64,000 bases of DNA from Ancylomarina sp963977525. Lineage in GTDB: Bacteria > Bacteroidota > Bacteroidia > Bacteroidales > Marinifilaceae. A program made the position numbers and the translations under genes. Positions 9,227 through 18,440 of this stretch are shown in pieces (the stretch's first letter is position 1; every line of letters starts with the position of its first letter). The stretch lies in contig CAXBPC010000019.1 in the NCBI GenBank assembly GCA_963977525.1, forward strand, positions 7,381-71,380, read 5' to 3'. The notes beneath the pieces are model-generated. The model had not been told where the DNA came from and did no database searches. It saw only the letters and a program-made list of their open reading frames with translations.

Positions 9227-11278
9227 ATGTCAACAGGAAAAATTGGTGTTACCAGTCAGGATCTGTTCCCGATTATTAAGAAATTCTTATACTCTGATCA
9301 CGATATCTTTTTACGTGAAATCGTATCGAATGCAATTGATGCAACTCAAAAACTAAAGACTTTAACTGCAACAGGCGAATTCAAAGGTGAATTGGGCGAG
9401 CTTAAAGTTTCAATAAAACTTGACAAAGAGGCTAAAACTTTAACAGTTTCTGACCGTGGTATTGGTCTGACTAAAGAAGAAGTTGAAAAATACATCAACC
9501 AAATTGCTTTTTCAGGAGCTGAAGAGTTCATGGATAAATATAAGGACCAAGCTAATGCCATTATTGGTCACTTCGGTTTAGGTTTCTATTCTTCTTTCAT
9601 GGTATCTGATAAGGTTGATATCATTACTCTTTCGCACAAAGAAGGTGCTGAAGCTGTGAAGTGGAGCTGTGAGGGTAATCCTGAGTACACACTCGAAACA
9701 GTTGAAAAATCTGAGCGTGGTACTGATATCGTGATGCATATCTCGGAAGAGGAAAAAGAATTTTTGGAAGAAAGTCGTATTCAGCAGCTTTTGGACAAGT
9801 ACTGTAAGTTCTTGCCAGTTGAAATTACTTTTGGAAACAAAAAAGAGTGGAAAGATGGTAAAGACGTTGAGACTGAAGAAGCCAATATTATAAATGACAC
9901 CAACCCAGCATGGACAAAAAAGCCAGCTGATTTGACTGACGAAAACTACAATGATTTTTACCGTCAGCTTTACCCAATGGGCGAAGATCCTTTGTTCCAC
10001 ATTCATTTGAATGTAGACTACCCATTTAACTTGACGGGTATTCTTTACTTCCCTAAGCTTAAAAACTCTGTTGAAATTCAGAAGAATAAAATTCAATTGT
10101 ACTGCAACCAGGTATTCGTTACCGATTCAGTAGAAGGTATCGTTCCAGAATTCTTGACTCTTTTACATGGTGTAATCGATTCTCCAGACATTCCATTGAA
10201 CGTTTCTCGTTCATACTTACAGAGTGATAGTAACGTTAAGAAGATCTCTAATCATATCACTAAAAAAGTAGCTGATAGCCTTTTCGATATCTTTAAGAAA
10301 GACCGTCAAGACTTCGAAAACAAGTGGGATGATTTGAGAATTTTCGTTCAGTATGGTATGCTTAGCGAAGAGAAATTCTACGATCGTGCTAATAAATTCA
10401 TGTTGGTTAAAAATTCAGATGGTAAGTACTTCACTACTGAAGAGTACGAAGCAATCGTTAAGGAAAATCAGACTGACAAGGACGGTAACATGATTTGTCT
10501 TTATTCAACTAACGCTGAAGAACAATACACATATATAGACCAAGCTAAGGCTAAAGGTTACGATGTTCTAATAATGGACAGTCAGCTGGACAATCACCTA
10601 ATTAACACTTTAGAGCAGAAGACTACGACAACTAAATATGTACGTGTCGATTCTGATATTGTTGACAAGTTGATTCAGAAAAATGAAGTGAAAACTTCTA
10701 AACTATCTCAAGAGCAGAGAAACGATTTGATTCCAGTATTCAACTCACAATTGCCAAGCGAGAAGGTTAACTACATTGTTGCTTTCGAATCTTTAGGAGC
10801 AGACTCTCAGCCATTAATGATTACTCAAGCTGAATTTATGCGTCGTATGAAAGATATGGCTGCTATGAATCCAGGAATGGCGATGTATGGCGAAATGCCT
10901 GATTCGTACAACTTGGTTGTAAATACGGATCACGCACTTATCGAGACAATTCTTGAAAGCAAGGATGCTGAACTAAGCGACAAAATTGCTGAAGTTGCGG
11001 CAAAACTTGCTCCAGTAGTTGCAGAAAGAGAAGCTCTTGAAACTCTTAAGAAAGACAAGAAAGAAGATGAAGTTCCTCAGGAGGAAAAAGATAAGATGTC
11101 TGATGTTCAGAAGCAAATTACAACGATTAACGCTGAGCGCGAAGCCTTATTAACTGGCTTTGGTAAGGATAATCAAATTGTGAAACAGCTGATTGATCTT
11201 GCTCTACTTGCTAACAACATGCTTAAAGGTGAAGAGTTAGCTAATTTCGTAAAGCGTAGCGTCAAACTAATTAAATAG
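9227..11278 (+). CDS. htpG: Molecular chaperone HtpG (Hsp90)
   Basis: 683 residues. The N-terminal GHKL ATPase domain shows FLREIVSNAIDA (N motif), DRGIGLT and GHFGLGFYSSFMV. The middle domain includes LNVSRSYLQSD, and a charged stretch of about 20 residues near 600-625 (KKDKKEDEVPQEEKDK) lies in the C-terminal dimerisation region. It is a cytosolic ATP-dependent chaperone for stress-damaged or specific client proteins. It is transcribed alone, between a sigma54-like promoter element and a strong hairpin terminator. The codon mix is richer in C-ending codons than in neighbouring genes, in keeping with high expression (impression only). Confidence 0.97.
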   Translation: MSTGKIGVTSQDLFPIIKKFLYSDHDIFLREIVSNAIDATQKLKTLTATGEFKGELGELKVSIKLDKEAKTLTVSDRGIGLTKEEVEKYINQIAFSGAEEFMDKYKDQANAIIGHFGLGFYSSFMVSDKVDIITLSHKEGAEAVKWSCEGNPEYTLETVEKSERGTDIVMHISEEEKEFLEESRIQQLLDKYCKFLPVEITFGNKKEWKDGKDVETEEANIINDTNPAWTKKPADLTDENYNDFYRQLYPMGEDPLFHIHLNVDYPFNLTGILYFPKLKNSVEIQKNKIQLYCNQVFVTDSVEGIVPEFLTLLHGVIDSPDIPLNVSRSYLQSDSNVKKISNHITKKVADSLFDIFKKDRQDFENKWDDLRIFVQYGMLSEEKFYDRANKFMLVKNSDGKYFTTEEYEAIVKENQTDKDGNMICLYSTNAEEQYTYIDQAKAKGYDVLIMDSQLDNHLINTLEQKTTTTKYVRVDSDIVDKLIQKNEVKTSKLSQEQRNDLIPVFNSQLPSEKVNYIVAFESLGADSQPLMITQAEFMRRMKDMAAMNPGMAMYGEMPDSYNLVVNTDHALIETILESKDAELSDKIAEVAAKLAPVVAEREALETLKKDKKEDEVPQEEKDKMSDVQKQITTINAEREALLTGFGKDNQIVKQLIDLALLANNMLKGEELANFVKRSVKLIK

Positions 11279-11313
11279 TATTTTCGAATATTAATTCGAA
11301 TCTAGTTCAAGAT

Positions 11314-11352
11314 AGAAAGCCACAACCTTAGCAGGGTGTGGCTTTCTTATTT
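11314..11352 (+). terminator. Terminator of htpG
   Basis: An 11-bp perfect stem (AGAAAGCCACA at 11314-11324 with TGTGGCTTTCT at 11337-11347), then a T-rich tail. Confidence 0.85.
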
Positions 11353-11364
11353 TCATTTTAAGTT

Positions 11365-11372
11365 TATCTTTG
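11365..11372 (+). promoter_or_regulatory. Possible -7 box for the gene at 11398
   Basis: TATCTTTG fits the TAnnTTTG -7 consensus and would place the transcript start about 20 nt before the ATG. The -33 region, at the usual 19-nt spacing, falls in the htpG terminator tail and reads only CTTT. Confidence 0.4.
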
Positions 11373-11397
11373 ACTCAAATTTTGATACAATAATCCT

Positions 11398-11865
11398 ATG
11401 GAAAGAACAGAATTCATTAGTTATATATTTGATGCCCTTTATGCTCAACCTGAAAATGAGTCGTTAGATATCGCTTGTTGGGGAATGGAGCATCTTCAGA
11501 CTGAGGATGACAGTCCTATATACGAATCGATTATCGAAGAGTTTTTATCGAACGAATGGGCAAAAGATGAAGGTTTAGGGTTTCTTGTTTTAACGCCTGA
11601 AGGTCGTGACATTATCAATGTGTTCGGTTCATATACGGCTTTTATGGAAACTTACATGAAGCCGGCTCCAGAAATTAAACCAGCAGTTACCTTAAAAACA
11701 GTCAGCTTAGTTCTTAATCTTCTTCTAGTCTTATTTATTGGAATGCTTTTGATGACTAAGAATAATGACAACAAAATTATTGAAGATCAGAAAAATCAGG
11801 TTGAAACTCAACAGAAAACTATTGAGTCTTTACAAGTGGTATTGAAAACTAAACCATCCCTGTAG
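11398..11865 (+). CDS. Unknown protein: N-terminal acidic domain, one membrane helix, coiled-coil tail
   Basis: 155 residues; not recognised. Residues 1-90 form an acidic soluble region, with a stretch FLVLTPEGRDIINVFGSY that resembles the end of a winged helix (DNA-binding folds often carry LTPEGR) but is not proof of one. Residues about 100-118 (VSLVLNLLLVLFIGMLLM) are one hydrophobic membrane segment, followed by a short polar coiled coil rich in N, K and Q. There is no cleavable signal peptide, so the N-terminal domain is probably cytoplasmic. The gene is monocistronic with its own -7 box and terminator. It precedes the P-loop/MscS unit on the same strand, but the strong terminator between them argues against a shared transcript. 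Confidence 0.7.
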   Translation: MERTEFISYIFDALYAQPENESLDIACWGMEHLQTEDDSPIYESIIEEFLSNEWAKDEGLGFLVLTPEGRDIINVFGSYTAFMETYMKPAPEIKPAVTLKTVSLVLNLLLVLFIGMLLMTKNNDNKIIEDQKNQVETQQKTIESLQVVLKTKPSL

Positions 11866-11922
11866 ACTAAGCTAAGCATTCAGTCAATAATTTAATTGAT
11901 GAATTCATATAACAATCAGCAT

Positions 11923-11957
11923 AAAAAAAACTTGAGCAGACTCTCAAGTTTTTTTTC
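11923..11957 (+). terminator. Terminator downstream of the unknown gene at 11398
   Basis: An A8-CTTGAG / CTCAAG-T8 hairpin with a 6-nt loop: a classical intrinsic terminator, symmetric enough to work on both strands. Confidence 0.85.
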
Positions 11958-12054
11958 ATTTTACCCCTTTCCATTTAAAAAGATTCAAATTCTAACATAA
12001 ATAATTTCTCGCTCATCATAAAAAAGATGTATTTTAGTATAAAACCTACTAAAT

Positions 12055-15000
12055 ATGAAAGTTGAGAAAGATTTCAAAAATGATGAAGTAAAACAACTAT
12101 GGGATAATTTTAGTACAATATCTCAAGAAGAATTATTTCAAAACTTTAATGTTCACATTAGCGAACTCCATGCAATTTTAAAAGCTTACACAGAATATTA
12201 CGGAACTCTACATATTTCGAAACCTGAAGATAAAAGTAATTTTGCCAGCTTAAGTGAATTCAAACAAGCCACACTTAAGCTACTAGTAAAAAGCCAAAAA
12301 GACATAAATGATCGTGATTATGGAAAGATGGCTCAGGCATATTTATCTAAACTCGACACTTTAGATTTAAATAAAACTTTAAGCCGAAAGGAGAAATTCA
12401 CACCATACACTTTCAATAAAAAGGATAGATTACCTCTTCTATTCAAAAAATTAAGCATAAACACCAAGTTCAAATTAAAAGTTCGAAGAAGAAAAATCTT
12501 TAATATCTTCCGTAGAATGTTTAATAAAAATCTTTTGGGACTTGACACTTTCCAAAGGCGTAGAATTCCATATAAAAATTTGGTGGACTGCTATTTAGGC
12601 ATTCATTTACCTAAAGCTCTGGCAAATAGCTTCCAAGAAATTATGCAAGTAAAAAGTTTAGTTTTACTAGACTTATGGCAATTCGATAAAGATTTTGAGA
12701 TAGATATTCAAAATCAATTATTAGAGAAGCAAAGTGATCAAATTCTATTGAATTCTGACAATAAATCAATTAAGGAAGTCATCAACAAGCAAGAGCAACG
12801 TCTTAATGATTTAAGTAACAAACTAAAAGATGATATTGCTTTAGCAAACTCGGATCAATTTGAAATGCTTGATCAGGCTTTGCTTTGTGTGGACTCGCCA
12901 GAATTATCTCGGAAAAAATTTCACCCAAATGAAGTTAAATCTGAACAAGACCAGGTCTTCACCACCATTGATTTGGAAAGTCAGAAATGGAATAACACTC
13001 ATACAACCCTAATTGATGATTGGTCCTTAGATCTTGAGATTGCACTACTTTATTTTACTGTTCTGGATGATTACACAAATTTACATTCCAAAATAAGCAA
13101 GTTTATTGATGAACATCTAAGTCTAAATATTGAGCAATTAAACGAATTCATCACTTCTTCAAGCAAGCGAATTCAAGAAAATGCCTCGACTCCCAAAGAC
13201 TTGACTATTGTATTAAATGAAGAAAGAGAAAATATTAAGAATGAATTTATTGATAAAATATTGGCCCAAACAATTAAAAAATTATCAGGTAGCATCAATC
13301 AAGATATTGGAAAGTTTAAAGACAAAACAATCGAACTCATTAATAATGTCTCAGATAAGCGCAGTTTTATAAAAAGTAAGAATTATGAACGAGGTATACG
13401 TGAATCAGAAATCAACTGGCTTTCGCCCAAGGAACTTTTAAACTTTGAAGCTCTTCCTCATTTTGAAGCATCAATAAAAGTGATTAAGCTAGTTATTGAA
13501 GAGAATATGAAAAAAGCAAGATTCAAACTTCTTGCTTTAGGTACTGTAAGTGATTTTAGTCTGGAGTCAGCTCAAATCATGTTGCAAAATAAAAAAGGAG
13601 CCATAAAACCAACCGTTCAAGTTGCTGAAGAAGGTTTGAACCGCGCTTTAATACATTTAAATGAAGCAACTGAGCTAATGGATGAGATTAAAAAAGAACC
13701 TCAGGAACAGCTTCATCAAACCATTACAACATTCAACACTGAAATTCAGAAGCTCAAAAATGTCGATAACATTCTAGAACTGAATTTACAGATCGTTAAA
13801 ATAAAGGCTATTGAACGTTCAAAAAAGCTAAGAGAAGATGCTATTACTTGGATTCTCAACATAATCCCCAAAGCTGTCAATTTTATAAAGGAGCATATTT
13901 CTGGAACGACGGGCTATATTGCCGAGATTAAAAAATATTTGGGAGCCAGTGCAGAAAAAGTTCAAATCTCTCACGAACTACCTGAATTTATTCGTCAAAC
14001 AGAGCTAGCATTAAAGAAACTTCCTTTCGTATATCAACGCCTTTACCAGCTAACACCAACTGATGAAGATCGTTTTTTTGTGAGTCGTCAAACCGAATTA
14101 GAAAACTTAGAAAAAGCATTTTCGGATTGGAATAAAGATCGGTTTGTTACAACGGCTCTCATTTCCGAAAAAGGAAGTGGAGCAACCTCTTTATTAAAGA
14201 TATTCCTGAATAAAATTGACACAGATATTCCAATTATTCATCAATCATCAGATCAAAAAGTTTACACCAAGGATGCTTATTTAGCATTTTTTGCAGAAAT
14301 TCTTAAACAGGACAAATTTGAATCCAACGAACAAATCATAGATTCCCTAAATAATGGATCTGATAACTTGATTCTCATTCTGGAAAACCTACATCACTTT
14401 TTCATAAAAAAAGTAAATGGTTTTGAATGTCAAAAAATGCTTTTCGAGCTCATGTCAAGAACATCGAAAAAAGTTTTTTGGATTGGGAGTTATACTATTC
14501 ACTCTTGGGAATATCTTAAAAAAACAGTCGCTGTGTCTGAACATTTCATTAGGGAAATACATTTGCAAAAATTCGACGGGGCAACTTTAGATGAAGTCAT
14601 TTTTAAACGTAATAACCTTAGCGGCTATAAAATCATATTTGAACCATCGAGAGAAAGTAAAAACTCAAAATCCTTTCAAAAAATGAATGAGGATGAAAAA
14701 CAAGAGTTTCTTAGAAAACAGTTTTTCATTGAGCTATATCAAATGTCCAATGGGAATGTTAGTTTAGCGCAACTCTATTGGCTTCGCTCAACATGCTCGG
14801 TAAGCGACGACACTATAAATATTAGCTCACTTAGAGAGATTGATGTTTCATTTGTTAAAGATCTTCCTGGAGATCATTTGTTTGCCATGCATACCATACT
14901 CATACACGATGGTCTTAAACTAGAAGATTATTCACTAGCCTTAAACATTCCCGAAAGTATGTGCAGAAACATCTTGATTCCGATGCTTGAAAAAGGCTTA

Positions 15001-15090
15001 CTAATTCGACCCAAAGAGAAATTCAATATCAACCCTATCATATTCAGACAAATCGTCAGCTTATTAAAGTCTCATAATTTTATCAACTAA
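12055..15090 (+). CDS. Large unknown protein with a degenerate P-loop NTPase domain, upstream of an MscS channel
   Basis: 1011 residues; no family recognised with certainty. There is no signal peptide or clear membrane helix. Residues 1-690 are mostly helical, with Lys/Glu-rich coiled-coil stretches (about 225-265, 360-440, 520-620) and a very basic patch at 140-170 (KVRRRKIFNIFRR). At about 700-712 a P-loop-like motif, SEKGSGATSLL, stands where GxGKT/S is expected: the Walker A lysine is replaced by alanine. A Walker-B-like strand LILILENLHHFF follows near 770-780, with Glu where Asp is usual. The last ~75 residues (about 935-1005, SLALNIPESMCRNILIPMLEKGLLI) look like a winged helix. This order resembles STAND/Orc-type AAA ATPases, perhaps with lost or altered nucleotide binding. 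Its stop lies 7 bases before the MscS gene, implying co-transcription. Confidence 0.75.
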   Translation: MKVEKDFKNDEVKQLWDNFSTISQEELFQNFNVHISELHAILKAYTEYYGTLHISKPEDKSNFASLSEFKQATLKLLVKSQKDINDRDYGKMAQAYLSKLDTLDLNKTLSRKEKFTPYTFNKKDRLPLLFKKLSINTKFKLKVRRRKIFNIFRRMFNKNLLGLDTFQRRRIPYKNLVDCYLGIHLPKALANSFQEIMQVKSLVLLDLWQFDKDFEIDIQNQLLEKQSDQILLNSDNKSIKEVINKQEQRLNDLSNKLKDDIALANSDQFEMLDQALLCVDSPELSRKKFHPNEVKSEQDQVFTTIDLESQKWNNTHTTLIDDWSLDLEIALLYFTVLDDYTNLHSKISKFIDEHLSLNIEQLNEFITSSSKRIQENASTPKDLTIVLNEERENIKNEFIDKILAQTIKKLSGSINQDIGKFKDKTIELINNVSDKRSFIKSKNYERGIRESEINWLSPKELLNFEALPHFEASIKVIKLVIEENMKKARFKLLALGTVSDFSLESAQIMLQNKKGAIKPTVQVAEEGLNRALIHLNEATELMDEIKKEPQEQLHQTITTFNTEIQKLKNVDNILELNLQIVKIKAIERSKKLREDAITWILNIIPKAVNFIKEHISGTTGYIAEIKKYLGASAEKVQISHELPEFIRQTELALKKLPFVYQRLYQLTPTDEDRFFVSRQTELENLEKAFSDWNKDRFVTTALISEKGSGATSLLKIFLNKIDTDIPIIHQSSDQKVYTKDAYLAFFAEILKQDKFESNEQIIDSLNNGSDNLILILENLHHFFIKKVNGFECQKMLFELMSRTSKKVFWIGSYTIHSWEYLKKTVAVSEHFIREIHLQKFDGATLDEVIFKRNNLSGYKIIFEPSRESKNSKSFQKMNEDEKQEFLRKQFFIELYQMSNGNVSLAQLYWLRSTCSVSDDTINISSLREIDVSFVKDLPGDHLFAMHTILIHDGLKLEDYSLALNIPESMCRNILIPMLEKGLLIRPKEKFNINPIIFRQIVSLLKSHNFIN

Positions 15091-15097
15091 TTGTATC

Positions 15098-16219
15098 ATG
15101 ATGAAAAACTTTACGACACCTATTATATTCATACTGATAGGCTTGCTACACCTGCAAATATCCTTCGCTCAAGATACAAGCCAAGTCAATACACCTGTCT
15201 ACCAAAATGATTCTTCAGTAAATAATATTAAACTGGAATATAAAGATCCCGATACATTAATTGAAATTTATAAACCTATAATAGGTGAAAAAAGCATTAT
15301 CCCATCAATTGACACAGTTGAGATCAATCATACAGGAATTATACCACAGAAACTCGTTTTACACGAGAATGACACAAGCCTTTTTAGTGCTAAAAGACTA
15401 TTCTCAAATTTTGAAAATACAGTCTCTGATAAACCTAAAGATGTTCTGGAAGTTATTTCCCTATCAAAAATATTCTGGACTATTGTTCTTTTGTTCTTTG
15501 GGTATTATTTTATCCAATTAGTCATTAAAATTCTCGATATCTTTTCTGAACGTAGTGCTCGATTTCGTATCACTATAAAAGGTATTATTCCTGTTTTCAG
15601 GATTATCACTTGGGCCATCATTATTTTTGCCATCATAAAAGGTATTTATAACCCACCCTTCGAAACAATTATCGCCTTTACAGCCTCTGTTGGTATTGCA
15701 GTTGGTTTGGCAGCTCAAGATTTACTCAAAAATGTATTTGGAGGTATGGCTTTACTACTAGACAGACCCTTTAAGGTTGGAGATAAAATTGATAGCGGGA
15801 AATATTACGGAGAAGTTATTGAAATCGGGTTAAGAGCGACCCGATTAGTCACAGCTGACGATTCGGTTGTATCCGTACCCAATGCTGAACTGGTTAATTC
15901 GTCTGTTTCAAATGCAAACTCAGGAGAGCTCAATTGCCAAGTGGTTGCTGAAATTTACTTACCAATTGATATAGACACATTTAAAGTGAGACAAATTGCT
16001 ACAGAGAGTGCTCAAGTTTCTCGATATGTTTACCTCAACAAACCTATTACCGTTTTATTCTTCAACGAAGTAAAAGAAAGACGATCCTACCTTAAAATGA
16101 GGATAAAAGCCTATGTAATGGATATTCGTTACGAATTTCAATTTAAAAGTGATATGACAGAAATTGTTATACGTGAGCTATTAAAAGAAGGCCTTATCTC
16201 AAAAGATGAGCTGTTTTAA
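15098..16219 (+). CDS. MscS-family mechanosensitive channel with a periplasmic N-terminal extension
   Basis: 373 residues; start at the first of two adjacent ATGs. Residues 1-24 are a likely signal peptide ending ISFAQ. About 95 Asp/Thr-rich residues (26-120) should lie in the periplasm. Three membrane segments follow at about 126-147, 163-184 and 189-222; the last contains the MscS pore signature VGIAVGLAAQDLLKNVFGG and is followed by the beta domain (RPFKVGDKI). MscS channels release solutes on membrane tension after osmotic down-shock. The gene starts 7 bases after the large P-loop-like protein, so the two are probably translated from one mRNA; the partner may regulate gating or respond to the same stress (inference). 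Confidence 0.92.
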   Translation: MMKNFTTPIIFILIGLLHLQISFAQDTSQVNTPVYQNDSSVNNIKLEYKDPDTLIEIYKPIIGEKSIIPSIDTVEINHTGIIPQKLVLHENDTSLFSAKRLFSNFENTVSDKPKDVLEVISLSKIFWTIVLLFFGYYFIQLVIKILDIFSERSARFRITIKGIIPVFRIITWAIIIFAIIKGIYNPPFETIIAFTASVGIAVGLAAQDLLKNVFGGMALLLDRPFKVGDKIDSGKYYGEVIEIGLRATRLVTADDSVVSVPNAELVNSSVSNANSGELNCQVVAEIYLPIDIDTFKVRQIATESAQVSRYVYLNKPITVLFFNEVKERRSYLKMRIKAYVMDIRYEFQFKSDMTEIVIRELLKEGLISKDELF

Positions 16220-16230
16220 ATATCATTCAA

Positions 16231-16266
16231 AAAAAATACCCCCTTCAGATGAAGTCGGTATTTTTA
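16231..16266. terminator. Shared terminator between the mscS and ABC-F genes
   Basis: The hairpin AAAAATACC...GGTATTTTT contains an inner CTTC/GAAG stem and lies between convergent genes, with T-runs leaving in both directions. Confidence 0.7.
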
Positions 16267-16281
16267 TTATATCATCGCGCT

Positions 16282-18144
16282 TTAAGCTCCTATTTCACTA
16301 AGCTCTAGCCAGCGCATTTCCTTTTCATCTATCAAATCCATGACCTCTTGTATACGAGCCGATTTAACCATTAAATCTTCATTCGATATACCCGAACTCA
16401 TAGCCTTTTCAATTTCATCTTTTTCCTCATTCAAGCTTTCCATATCTTTTTCCAACTGCTCAAACTCACGTTTTTCGTTGAACGACATTTTGGTTTTGAT
16501 TGTCTGCTTAGGCTTTTCCTTTTTTACTTTCACAGGTTTTTCAATCTGCTTCTGCTTTAGTTCATTTGCTAGCTGAGCATCTCGATAAAGGGTATAGTTA
16601 CCAGTGAAGTTTCTAATTTGCCCTTGCCCTTCGAACACGAACATATGCTCTACCACCTTATCCATAAAGTAACGGTCGTGAGATACAATAATCAAACAAC
16701 CTTTAAAGTTCATTAGATAATCCTCCAATACATTCAGAGTCATAATATCCAAATCATTGGTAGGCTCATCAAGAATTAAAAAATTCGGGTTTTTCATCAG
16801 CACGGTCATCAAGTATAAACGACGCTTTTCTCCCCCACTCAATTTCGATACTTGATTGTATTGCATCTTGGTTGGGAATAGAAAATACTCCAAAAATTGT
16901 GAAGCCGACATTTCCCTACCAGTTCCTAAGTCAATACTCTCAGCGATTTCTTTAATAACCTCAATAATCTTCTGACTCTCGTTTATCTTCATGCCATCTT
17001 GCTTGTAATAGCCATAGACAACAGTTTCTCCAATCTCGATCTTACCCGAATCTGCTTCAATATTTTGAGTGATGATATTCAGAAAAGTGGATTTTCCCGT
17101 ACCATTCTTACCGATAATACCAATTTTCTCACCTCTTTGGAATTTATAGGAGAAATCCTCCAATATCTTCAAATCACCAAAGCTCTTATTTAAGTGTTCG
17201 AATTCGAGTATCTTGGTTCCAAGTCTGGCTGATTTAATATCCAGATCAAGTTTTTCCTCTTTATAACCCGTACTAGCCTTATCTTTTATATCATAAAAAG
17301 CATCAATTCTCGACTTGGCCTTTGTGCCTCTGGCTTGTGGCATACGGCGCATCCACTCTTGTTCAGTTTTTAAAAGGCTTTTAGCTTTGTTCGCTTCAGC
17401 ATTCTGATTGTGAATTCTTTCTTCTCGCTTTTCCAGATAATAAGTATAATTACCTTTATAGCTATGAATGTTATTGGCATCCATCTCAATAATTTCGTTA
17501 CAAACACGATCAAGGAAATACCTGTCGTGAGTAACCATCAAAAGAGTTCCTTTCGACTTTTTCAAATATTCCTCAAGCCACTCAATCATTTCCAAATCCA
17601 AGTGGTTGGTTGGCTCATCAAGCATCAATAAGTCGGGATCGGTAATCAAAACCTTAGCCATACCAATACGCTTTTTCTGTCCTCCAGAAAGTTGAGATAT
17701 AGGCTGATCGTAGTTGGTAATCTTCAGTTTCGATAGAATCTGTTTCACCTTCACTTCGTAATCCCAGGCTTTATGCAAATCCATCTTTTCAAGAATCTCT
17801 GTCATGCCATCTTCCTGCCCTGACTCAACCATTCTTTCATAATCGCGAATAACAGATAATACAGGATCAGTTGAATTGAAAAGCTCATTGATAACCGTAT
17901 TATTCTCATTCATTTCAGGAATCTGCTCCAAATAGCCAAGTTTGATATCCTTACGAAAAGAAATATCTCCACTGTCCTGACTGTCTTTTCCTGCAATGAT
18001 ATTTAAGAGCGAGGTTTTTCCCGTTCCATTTTTTGCGATCAGTGCAATCTTCTGTCCCTGCAGAACACCAAAATTTATATCGGTGAATAAAACCTTATCC
18101 CCAAAACTCTTGGTTAGGTTTTCTATTTGTAAGTATGATATCAT
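16282..18144 (-). CDS. uup: ABC-F ATPase (Uup-like)
   Basis: 620 residues with two ABC ATPase domains and no membrane segments. Domain 1 has Walker A GKNGTGKTS (about 39-47), signature LSGGQKKR and Walker B LLMLDEPTNHLD. Domain 2 has GKNGTGKST, LSGGEKRR and FLILDEPTNDLD. The C-terminal ~90 residues are a charged coiled coil (KVKKEKPKQTIKTK and on), as in Uup. The linker between the domains holds the arm/PtIM region with RMPQARGTKAKSR. ABC-F proteins bind ribosomes and modulate translation or relieve stalling; Uup also affects transposon excision and DNA junctions. Monocistronic. Resistance-type ABC-F proteins share the fold, but the length and tail favour the housekeeping Uup group. Confidence 0.88.
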   Translation of the reverse strand: MISYLQIENLTKSFGDKVLFTDINFGVLQGQKIALIAKNGTGKTSLLNIIAGKDSQDSGDISFRKDIKLGYLEQIPEMNENNTVINELFNSTDPVLSVIRDYERMVESGQEDGMTEILEKMDLHKAWDYEVKVKQILSKLKITNYDQPISQLSGGQKKRIGMAKVLITDPDLLMLDEPTNHLDLEMIEWLEEYLKKSKGTLLMVTHDRYFLDRVCNEIIEMDANNIHSYKGNYTYYLEKREERIHNQNAEANKAKSLLKTEQEWMRRMPQARGTKAKSRIDAFYDIKDKASTGYKEEKLDLDIKSARLGTKILEFEHLNKSFGDLKILEDFSYKFQRGEKIGIIGKNGTGKSTFLNIITQNIEADSGKIEIGETVVYGYYKQDGMKINESQKIIEVIKEIAESIDLGTGREMSASQFLEYFLFPTKMQYNQVSKLSGGEKRRLYLMTVLMKNPNFLILDEPTNDLDIMTLNVLEDYLMNFKGCLIIVSHDRYFMDKVVEHMFVFEGQGQIRNFTGNYTLYRDAQLANELKQKQIEKPVKVKKEKPKQTIKTKMSFNEKREFEQLEKDMESLNEEKDEIEKAMSSGISNEDLMVKSARIQEVMDLIDEKEMRWLELSEIGA

Positions 18145-18440
18145 GAATGATTTTGCTTTCGATTATACCGATTATTATTTTAGATAACCATTAAAATTAA
18201 TCTGATATTTAATGACCTAAAAATATATATCGGCATTATTCCTGATTATTTTAAATTGTAAATGGAATAAGACGCAAACTTACAAATTTGAAACGACACC
18301 CTAGCTTTTAAACTAAGCTGAATACAAGAACAATCTCTCATTTATCATCACATATAATAAAATTCAAAGATCTAATAGCAGACTGTGCGATCTCTTATTT
18401 AAAATCATTATTTTCGTGAGTCTAAACAGCAAATGAATAC

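Noticed and set aside
12055..16219. Calling the P-loop/MscS pair a defence system
   Set aside because: There is no defence gene, integrase or mobile element nearby, base composition is like the neighbours, and channel plus ATPase also fits osmotic stress. It is kept only as a hypothesis.
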